Shown: in pieces, positions 6,608 to 10,970 of the stretch
How the letters are laid out: each line of letters begins with the position of its first letter
Numbering within the stretch: the first letter of the stretch is position 1
Assembly (NCBI GenBank): GCA_045645805.1
Contig: JAZRJL010000080.1
Coordinates: 1-10,970 of the forward strand
DNA: 10,970 bases
Source of the DNA: SIG440 sp045645805
GTDB taxonomy: Bacteria > Bacillota > Clostridia > Monoglobales > Monoglobaceae
Direction of reading: 5' to 3'
The notes under the pieces: generated by a model
Database searches by the model: none
The model's input: the letters and a program-made list of their open reading frames with translations, nothing else
Told to the model about the DNA's origin: nothing
Position numbers and translations under genes: made by a program

Positions 6608-6723
6608 TTCTTTTTACCTCCTTGAGAGTTCGTATAAATAAAATGTTAATTATTTTACGTTTTTATTAGCGTTATATCGTAGTAAATATGTCAAAAAAAT
6701 GCACACTTCCCATTTTGATATAA

Positions 6724-6760
6724 CTGTAATAATGATATCACAGTTTTTTTTAATTAGCAA
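6724..6760 (-). promoter_or_regulatory. pckG promoter overlapped by a 20-base operator-like dyad
   Basis: Minus strand: TTGCTA (6760-6755), 17-base spacer, TATCAT (6737-6732), with TG one base before the -10. The dyad CTGTnATAnnnnTATnACAG at 6724-6743 covers the whole -10, so a protein bound there would block polymerase. Enzymes of gluconeogenesis are usually repressed by sugars, so a catabolite-type repressor is a fair guess. The regulator is not identifiable from the site. Confidence 0.5.
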
Positions 6761-6881
6761 CTGTTTTTTGACAAAAATTTAACCAAAAGACATAAATTGG
6801 AATATAATCTTTTTGTTTATTTATAGTATCCCCCAAAAACAAAAAGAATTTTAATAATATAAAAATTTTTTAAAATTTCTA

Positions 6882-6910
6882 TTGACAAGTATGAGTTTTT
6901 GTGTTATCAT
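6882..6910 (+). promoter_or_regulatory. Promoter of the tRNA-Met/tRNA-Glu unit
   Basis: TTGACA (6882-6887), 17-base spacer, TATCAT (6905-6910). The leader to the tRNA carries a small stem, CTTGAC...GTCAAG, around 6921-6945. Confidence 0.8.
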
Positions 6911-6955
6911 ATTTGAGTGTCTTGACGAGAGTACTTTTGTCAAGCAATTAAATGT

Positions 6956-7032
6956 GGCGGTATAGCTCAGTTGGCTAGAGCATACGGTTCATACCCGTAG
7001 TGTCACTAGTTCGAATCTAGTTACCGCTACCA
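6956..7032 (+). tRNA. tRNA-Met (anticodon CAT), elongator type
   Basis: Cloverleaf with encoded CCA. The acceptor GGCGGTA/TACCGCT closes with a G-U pair, the D stem is GCTC/GAGC, and the anticodon stem is TACGG/CCGTA around TTCATAC with CAT at 6990-6992. The T arm is ACTAG TTCGAAT CTAGT. The initiator's three G-C pairs in the anticodon stem and its open 1-72 pair are absent, so this is an elongator. A lysidine-type tRNA-Ile(CAT) is the alternative but fits the stem sequence less well. Confidence 0.93.
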
Positions 7033-7035
7033 CCC

Positions 7036-7068
7036 TTTAAAACCCGTGTGTCATACACGGGTTTTAAA
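7036..7068 (+). terminator. Long stem between tRNA-Met and tRNA-Glu (weak terminator or processing stem)
   Basis: Perfect 14-base stem TTTAAAACCCGTGT (7036-7049) with its complement at 7055-7068, loop GTCAT. The only T-run is inside the stem (TTTTAAA), so termination should be partial. The downstream tRNA-Glu has no promoter of its own and must be reached by read-through. Confidence 0.6.
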
Positions 7069-7088
7069 CAAGGGATACAAATCAATAT

Positions 7089-7163
7089 GGCTCCTTGGTC
7101 AAGTGGTTAAGACTCCGCCCTCTCACGGCGGCTACAGGGGTTCGAATCCCCTAGGAGTCACCA
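7089..7163 (+). tRNA. tRNA-Glu (anticodon CTC)
   Basis: Cloverleaf with encoded CCA, 75 bases. The acceptor GGCTCCT/AGGAGTC has one G-U pair, the D stem is GTC/GAC, and the anticodon stem is CCGCC/GGCGG around CTCTCAC with CTC at 7122-7124. The T arm is AGGGG TTCGAAT CCCCT. It reads GAG only; the GAA reader, Glu(TTC), is at 10623-10697. Confidence 0.96.
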
Positions 7164-7166
7164 AAC

Positions 7167-7202
7167 AAAAAGTCTTGAAACCAAATGGTTTTAAGACTTT
7201 TT
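7167..7202 (+). terminator. Terminator of the tRNA-Met/tRNA-Glu unit
   Basis: AAAAAGTCTTGAAACC pairs with GGTTTTAAGACTTTTT (one G-U pair) around AAAT, ending in a T-run. It lies a few bases after the tRNA-Glu CCA. Confidence 0.85.
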
Positions 7203-7245
7203 TGTATTTGAGTATAATGATAATTTATTTAACAAAATCACATTT

Positions 7246-7362
7246 CTAATATCCTGTTATTTGGAGTGGTGCATCTGCTTTTGCAAGACCGTACATCTTT
7301 TCAATTATGATTGTGTATACTTCTCCTGATTTGAGTTTCTCACCGTCTATTGTAAAATACAT
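7246..7362 (-). pseudogene. C-terminal remnant of an anti-sigma-like (DUF4179-type) protein
   Basis: A 38-codon open tail reads MYFTIDGEKLKSGEVYTIII and ends in LAKADAPLQITGY. It resembles the C-terminal immunoglobulin-like end of clostridial DUF4179 proteins, which are membrane anti-sigma-like partners encoded just after ECF sigma genes. This match is by eye and moderate. It begins inside the sigma remnant, in another frame, so an internal deletion has removed sigma region 4 and most of this gene. There is no ribosome site at the ATG (7362), so it is not expected to be made. Confidence 0.5.
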
Positions 7363-7611
7363 TCATATTGTCTGTTAACTCTTCGGTAAATCTTTGTTTC
7401 TTCAGATAATCTTTGCTCTTGTTCATTACTATCCTTGTAAGCCATGTTTTAAAAAAATCTTTGTTATTTAACGAGTTAAAAGATTTTAGAGCCGATAAAA
7501 CAGCTTCCTGAACACAATCCTTTGCATCTTCGTGTTGTGCAGATAACCTAAGGCAACCAAGAACAAAGACTTTTCACATTCTTTGTATTTCTGCTCAAAC
7601 AGTTTGTACAA
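7340..7611 (-). pseudogene. Broken ECF sigma factor (region 2 only, frameshifted)
   Basis: Remnant of an extracytoplasmic-function sigma-70 factor. The original start is probably TTG at 7611, with AAGGAG eight bases upstream, reading LYKLFEQKYKECEKSLF. Near 7553-7562 one base is missing and the frame jumps to LSAQHEDAKDCVQEAVLSAL, then KTWLTRIVMNKSKDYLKKQ, the clear sigma region 2 pattern (DAxDCVQEA, FxTWLxRIxxNKxxDYL). The frame ends at TGA 7342-7340, right after region 2; region 4, which binds the -35, is absent. Downstream sequence is the tail of another gene. Both lesions make it non-functional. Confidence 0.8.
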
Positions 7612-7795
7612 TTTAATTTCTCCTTTCACCTTTGTAGCTCAGAAATTTTCTCATTGAAACGCTCATAGGAAAAAATTTTTTCTACAATTTAAAAATTTTC
7701 TACTGTTGCGTTATAAAAGCTCTTACATATATTAGACGATTTAGAAACGAAAAAAGTTAAGTTATAAGTTATAATAAAAAAAGAATAATACAAAA

Positions 7796-7821
7796 AAAAT
7801 CCTATCTTGTGACAGGATTTT
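7796..7821 (-). terminator. Terminator of the permease/dehydrogenase operon
   Basis: Stem TCCTATC (7800-7806) with GACAGGA (7811-7817), one G-U pair on the transcript, extended by A/T runs. On the minus strand it is followed by eight T. It lies about 40 bases after the dehydrogenase stop. Its stem is nearly the same as the tRNA-Pro terminator at 4746-4778. Confidence 0.85.
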
Positions 7822-7862
7822 AATATTTGTGCAAAATAGAACGATTTAGATGACATATATTC

Positions 7863-8792
7863 TTATTCATCTTTATACAAAGCATTATAAATCTTTACAA
7901 ACTTTTTATCTCTTTCGCTAATCGGATCTTTGCCGGCATAGTCATAAAAGCCCTTACCTGTCTTAACACCATAATTACCGTTTTTATATAAGTCGTCAAG
8001 CAGTTTCTGAACATTTGTTTCATTGCAAAGAAGCGGATTTAAATACTCTGCAATGTGATGGAAGGTATCAACTCCACCAAAATCTACAACCTCAAACGGA
8101 CCGTATGCAGCATATCTGAAGCCCAACCCATATTTCATACATGCGTCGACATCTTCCACGTCGGCAATTCCTTCTTCTACCAAGGATATACATTCTCTTA
8201 GGATAGAAAGCTGAATTCTGTTTAAAATAAAACCCGGAACATCCTTCTTACAAACAGTAGTTTTCTTTCCCACAGCATGAGCCAAGTCAATAACAATCTT
8301 TGTGCTCTCATCGTCTGTTTCAGTTCCTCTTATGATTTCAATGCACGGTATTAAATGGGAAGGATTCATCCAATGCATGCCCAAAAAACGATGCTTTCCT
8401 ACAATATCCTTGGCTATAGCATCTATCGATATGCCTGAGGTATTAGTGGTAAGAATTGCATCAGGTCGCACCATCTCTGATATAGTCTTCCAGAATTTCT
8501 GCTTAATATCGAGTTTTTCAATAATGCTTTCAACAATTATATCACTGTCTTCTAAATCTTCAATATTACTTGTGAACTTTAATTCTGCAATGATTCTGTC
8601 AGCCTCTTCACGTGTTGCCTCGCCTGACTGCACTGCTGCTTCCTGGTTAATTTTAATAAGTTTTTTCCCTTTTTCAAGAGATTCCTCAAATGCATCATAA
8701 ATCGTAACTGTATAACCGTATTTAGCAAATATCTGTGACATACTTGCTCCCATTAATCCTGCACCTGCAATACCGACTTTTTTAATTTTCAT
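7863..8792 (-). CDS. 3-hydroxyacyl-CoA dehydrogenase family protein (NAD-dependent)
   Basis: Predicted cytosolic NAD-dependent oxidoreductase of 309 residues, acting on the 3-hydroxy group of an acyl-CoA or a free hydroxy acid. The N-terminal Rossmann domain has GAGLMG (10-15) and D33 for NAD. The catalytic set is in place with family spacing: S119 (NTSG), H140, E152 and N191 (PGFILNR). The C-terminal helical domain ends in GKGFYDYAGKDP. The segment HWMNPSHLIPCIE around the catalytic histidine resembles the lambda-crystallin/L-gulonate or carnitine dehydrogenase branch more than fatty-acid enzymes (HFFNPVPxMxLVE), so a hydroxy-acid substrate is possible. GGAGG is seven bases from the ATG. It follows the permease remnant by 73 bases in one operon and is itself intact. 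The exact substrate is unknown. Confidence 0.88.
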   Translation of the reverse strand: MKIKKVGIAGAGLMGASMSQIFAKYGYTVTIYDAFEESLEKGKKLIKINQEAAVQSGEATREEADRIIAELKFTSNIEDLEDSDIIVESIIEKLDIKQKFWKTISEMVRPDAILTTNTSGISIDAIAKDIVGKHRFLGMHWMNPSHLIPCIEIIRGTETDDESTKIVIDLAHAVGKKTTVCKKDVPGFILNRIQLSILRECISLVEEGIADVEDVDACMKYGLGFRYAAYGPFEVVDFGGVDTFHHIAEYLNPLLCNETNVQKLLDDLYKNGNYGVKTGKGFYDYAGKDPISERDKKFVKIYNALYKDE

Positions 8793-8865
8793 AAATATTC
8801 CTCCGTAAATTTAATTTATAATAAAATGTACAACATACCGTACTCCTCTGCTGTACATATTGTGA

Positions 8866-10213
8866 TTAGATTAAAAATCCCCATACAAAAGATAGTAACA
8901 ACGATACAACAGTTGGAATAATACATGCGGTCACGCAAATATCAATATATGATTCTTTATGTTTTCAATTTGATACAGCTAGCAATGTCAACACTGCACC
9001 ATTATGTGGCAATGTGCCTAGACCGCCGGACAGCACTGCAACTCTATGTAATAACTCAGGGTTTAACCCCATACTCAGTGCTCTTTCTAAATACTGCGGC
9101 GCCATAGTCTCAAGTGCAATCGATATGCCACCCGAAGCAGAGCCCGTCGCTCCTGACAAAACATTAACCGCCACTGCTTCTGAAAAAAGTATGTTTCCAG
9201 ACATTCTCAACATGGCATTTCTCAATAATGTAAATCCGGGAACAATTTTAACAACAGAACCAAAGCCTACGGCACATGCTGTGTTCATAATAGCCATCAA
9301 TGAGCCATTTGAACCGGCATCGATTGCAGGCAAAAGAACCTTGAACTGTTTTATATTGATAAGGCAGGCAATTGCTATTCCACCCAATAACGCAATGACT
9401 ATAGACTGATTTGTTGACCACTCAGCAATTCCGTATTTAGCTAATATTCCCGGTAAAACATTGAGCATAAACACAACAACCATTAGAGGCAACAAACCAC
9501 TAAGCCAATGCCATGACGGCTGTTTGGACACATTAACAATACTTTCAGTATGCTTTGGATCTTCAACAAAACCAAGACCTTTTTTTCGGGCACTCCGGCA
9601 ACGCCATTCCAAATACAGGTAGCCCGGAACAGCCATTAAAATCGTTGCCACAATTCCCATCAGAGGTGCAGCTGTTGCCGTTGTTCCGTAGTATGTAGTA
9701 GGAATGATATTCTGAATTTGAGGGGTCCCGGGAATAGCCATCATTGTAATACCAAAAGCTCCGAAAGCAATAGCTCCGGGGAGAAGGGTCCGTGGCAAAT
9801 TTGCCTCACGATATATTGCATATCCCATAGGGTAAATTACGAACGCAACAACGAAGACCGAAATGCCTCCGTATGTCATTAAAAGACAAGGAAGAACTAC
9901 TGATACTATGGCGAATTTCGGGCCAACTAACGAAACGAGTTTATTTGCAAGAGAACGTGCAGAGCCCGTCATATCCATGATTTTTCCGTAGACAGCACCC
10001 AGAAAAAAATGCCGGCAGCCACGAAACGATGTAATCGGCCATCCCTCTTATGTAGTCGCTCAGATATGCATCCAAAATATTCAGACCGCTCGTTCCCGCA
10101 ACAATAACCGCACAAACAGGAGCAACCCAAATTATAGAGTGCCCTTTATATGCAAAATAAATTAACGCGCACAACGCTAAAATAATACCGACTAATGAAA
10201 TAGCTGATAACAT
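8866..10213 (-). pseudogene. GntP-family organic-acid permease, broken by a frameshift and an in-frame TGA
   Basis: Inner-membrane proton-coupled transporter of the GntP family (gluconate, hydroxybutyrate and other hydroxy acids), about 448 codons if repaired, the family's normal length. The N-terminal part from ATG 10213 reads MLSAISLVGIILALC, then YKGHSIIWVAPVCAV, up to WLPAFF. At a run of seven T on the transcript (A7 at 10003-10009) one extra base shifts the frame; removing it restores FFLGAVYGKIMDMTGSARS. The rest contains GTPQIQNIIPT and TLPHNGAVLTLLAVSN. It then meets TGA (8967-8965), after which the same frame continues KHKESYIDICVTACIIP to TAA at 8868-8866. The continuation matches the normal GntP tail, so the TGA is a nonsense change. 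It is transcribed ahead of the dehydrogenase from a good promoter. Confidence 0.88.
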
Positions 10214-10280
10214 TCTTCCTACTCTCCCTTTGCAATTGTAACTTGAATTGAATTTATTAGATTGTAACAATATGTTTTAT

Positions 10281-10309
10281 ATTATAGCTTGCTTCATTCA
10301 GAAGTTCAA
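10281..10309 (-). promoter_or_regulatory. Promoter of the permease/dehydrogenase operon
   Basis: Minus strand: TTGAAC (10309-10304), 17-base spacer, perfect TATAAT (10286-10281). The leader to the ATG at 10213 is about 60 bases. GGGAG lies about ten bases before that ATG. Confidence 0.7.
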
Positions 10310-10326
10310 GTCGATAAGAAAAATTT

Positions 10327-10362
10327 AGCAAATTAGCAATTAAAAAAATCCAGCAAATTAGC
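10327..10362. promoter_or_regulatory. Two direct repeats AGCAAATTAGC upstream of the permease promoter
   Basis: AGCAAATTAGC occurs exactly at 10327-10337 and 10352-10362, 25 bases apart, close to but not exactly a whole number of helical turns. Each is itself nearly palindromic (GCnAATTnGC). The nearer copy is 17 bases upstream of the -35, a typical place for an activator. Regulator unknown. Confidence 0.5.
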
Positions 10363-10438
10363 ATCATAAAAATTGTCAAAAAAAATTAATATGGGTTTCA
10401 ATCCCAACTTGAACTACTTCTGTTTGCGGTGCCCGATT

Positions 10439-10486
10439 TTAGTATCTCACAAATCCTTGATCATAATAAAAATAAAAGCTTTCCAT
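10439..10486 (-). CDS. Possible 15-residue aromatic peptide (small frame)
   Basis: ATG at 10486 reads MESFYFYYDQGFVRY and stops at TAA 10441-10439. GAGGTG lies seven bases upstream, a good ribosome site. Seven of 15 residues are Phe or Tyr, including FYFYY. It could be a leader peptide, the stub of a lost gene, or chance. A possible promoter, TTGACA (10565-10560) with TATGCA 16 bases on, is poor. No family is recognised. Confidence 0.2.
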   Translation of the reverse strand: MESFYFYYDQGFVRY

Positions 10487-10578
10487 ATATTTTCACCTCA
10501 TATACAGTGCATCATATTTCCATATATAATTCAATGTTTTGCATAGCAAAAACTAGAAACTTGTCAAGTATTTCGGAC

Positions 10579-10622
10579 AAAAAAAACGACAACTTTCTTT
10601 GTCGAAAATTGTCGTTTTTTTT
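10579..10622 (-). terminator. Terminator of the rRNA operon (after tRNA-Glu)
   Basis: CGACAA (10587-10592) pairs with TTGTCG (10609-10614), extended by A and T runs of eight or more on each side, around a 16-base loop. On the minus strand the T-run follows the stem, directly after the tRNA-Glu CCA end. Confidence 0.85.
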
Positions 10623-10697
10623 TGGTGACTCCGAGGGGAATCGAACCCCTGTTACCGCCGTGAAAGGGCGGTGTCTTAACCGCTTGACCACGGAGCC
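10623..10697 (-). tRNA. tRNA-Glu (anticodon TTC)
   Basis: Minus-strand cloverleaf with encoded CCA, 75 bases. The acceptor GGCTCCG/CGGAGTC has one G-U pair, and the anticodon stem is ACCGCC/GGCGGT around CTTTCAC with TTC at 10664-10662. The T arm is AGGGG TTCGATT CCCCT. It is the last gene of the rRNA operon. Confidence 0.97.
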
Positions 10698-10700
10698 ATA

Positions 10701-10776
10701 TGGCTCCCCCTGCTGGGCTTGAACCAGCGACATCATGATTAACAGTCATGCGCTCTCCCGAGTGAGCTAAGGAGGA
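10701..10776 (-). tRNA. tRNA-Asn (anticodon GTT)
   Basis: Minus-strand cloverleaf with encoded CCA, 76 bases, discriminator G. The acceptor is TCCTCCT/AGGGGGA with one T-G pair, and the anticodon stem is ATGA/TCAT around CTGTTAA with GTT at 10743-10741. The T arm is GCTGG TTCAAGC CCAGC. Only three bases separate it from tRNA-Glu, so the two are cut from one precursor. Confidence 0.97.
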
Positions 10777-10783
10777 ATATATA

Positions 10784-10800
10784 CCCGGATAAAATCCGGG
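10784..10800 (-). other. Processing stem between 5S rRNA and tRNA-Asn
   Basis: CCCGGAT (10784-10790) pairs with ATCCGGG (10794-10800) across a three-base loop. There is no T-run, so it is more likely a processing signal or stabilising stem than a terminator. Confidence 0.5.
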
Positions 10801-10805
10801 ATTTG

Positions 10806-10922
<117 letters not shown>

Positions 10923-10970
10923 TATATGTTAAGTACCTTTTGGTTCATAACATTCTGTATTCCGGAATGG

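Larger units (their letters stand above)
6608..6955. other. Divergent regulatory region between pckG and the tRNA-Met/Glu unit
   Basis: This AT-rich stretch contains no gene. It holds the pckG leader (about 118 bases), the pckG promoter with its dyad, and the tRNA promoter. The part from 6761 to 6880 shows only A/T-rich runs with no convincing frame or stem. Confidence 0.7.
10214..10622. other. Upstream region of the permease operon, no sizeable gene
   Basis: About 410 bases holding, on the minus strand, the permease promoter, two operator-like repeats, a 15-codon frame and the rRNA-operon terminator. No longer coding sequence is supported on either strand. The frames that cross the tRNA region are antisense to tRNA. 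Confidence 0.7.

Noticed and set aside
7046..7249. Plus-strand frame of 67 codons over 7046-7249
   Set aside because: It translates tRNA-Glu(CTC) and its terminator.
8965..8967. TGA as a recoded sense codon or selenocysteine in the permease
   Set aside because: The TtcA-like gene ends in TGA, Trp is coded by TGG throughout, the GntP family has no selenocysteine here, and the same gene has a separate frameshift. Simple nonsense is the better reading.
10391..10405. GGGTTTCAATCCC, reminiscent of the start of some CRISPR repeats
   Set aside because: It occurs once, with no second repeat, no spacer periodicity and no cas gene.
10429..10749. Frames on both strands across 10500-10749 containing GNRTPVTAVKG or NRGSIPLGV
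   Set aside because: These are sense or antisense translations of tRNA-Glu and tRNA-Asn, not proteins.

Overview
The window looks like a chromosomal piece of an AT-rich, low-GC Gram-positive anaerobe, most likely a member of the Clostridia and probably the Oscillospirales/Ruminococcaceae. The basis is: strong GGAGG ribosome sites, consensus TTGACA/TATAAT promoters with 17-base spacers, a clostridial-type AbrB protein with a C-terminal CxxC pair, a GTP-type PEP carboxykinase, and two kinds of intergenic hairpin repeat that I associate from memory with that group. The genus cannot be fixed from the sequence alone.

Layout, left to right. Positions 1-48 hold only the first 16 codons of a minus-strand gene with its ribosome site and promoter. 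Next are two minus-strand single-gene units built alike: an AbrB-family regulator with two tandem DNA-binding domains (344-760) and glyceraldehyde-3-phosphate dehydrogenase (1094-2104). Each has its own promoter and terminator, and each is followed directly by one copy of a ~150-base three-hairpin repeat. Divergent from gapdh is a tight plus-strand operon: rdgB (ITP/XTP pyrophosphatase), a TtcA-like tRNA thiolase and an orphan ABC-2 permease. It ends at a second type of repeat. tRNA-Pro follows with a perfect consensus promoter and a terminator. It is convergent with pckG (4838-6607, minus), whose promoter carries a 20-base dyad over the -10.

Positions 6882-7202 hold a tRNA-Met/tRNA-Glu(CTC) unit on the plus strand. 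Positions 7246-7611 hold the wreck of an ECF sigma factor fused by deletion to the tail of a second, anti-sigma-like gene. Positions 7796-10309 (minus) are a GntP-type permease plus 3-hydroxyacyl-CoA dehydrogenase operon with a promoter, operator-like direct repeats and a terminator. The permease reading frame is broken twice (a homopolymer frameshift and an in-frame TGA), while the dehydrogenase is intact. The right end (10623-10922, minus) is the distal end of a ribosomal RNA operon: 5S rRNA, tRNA-Asn, tRNA-Glu(TTC) and a terminator.

Functionally the window is central metabolism (GAPDH, PEP carboxykinase), nucleotide-pool and tRNA maintenance (RdgB, TtcA-like, five tRNAs, 5S) and a probable hydroxy-acid uptake/oxidation operon that is decaying. 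I see no coherent new defence or mobile system. The most unusual structure is the repeat at 158-306 and 896-1051. Its last hairpin has a different but fully self-complementary outer stem in each copy, and its loop reads as the reverse complement between copies.
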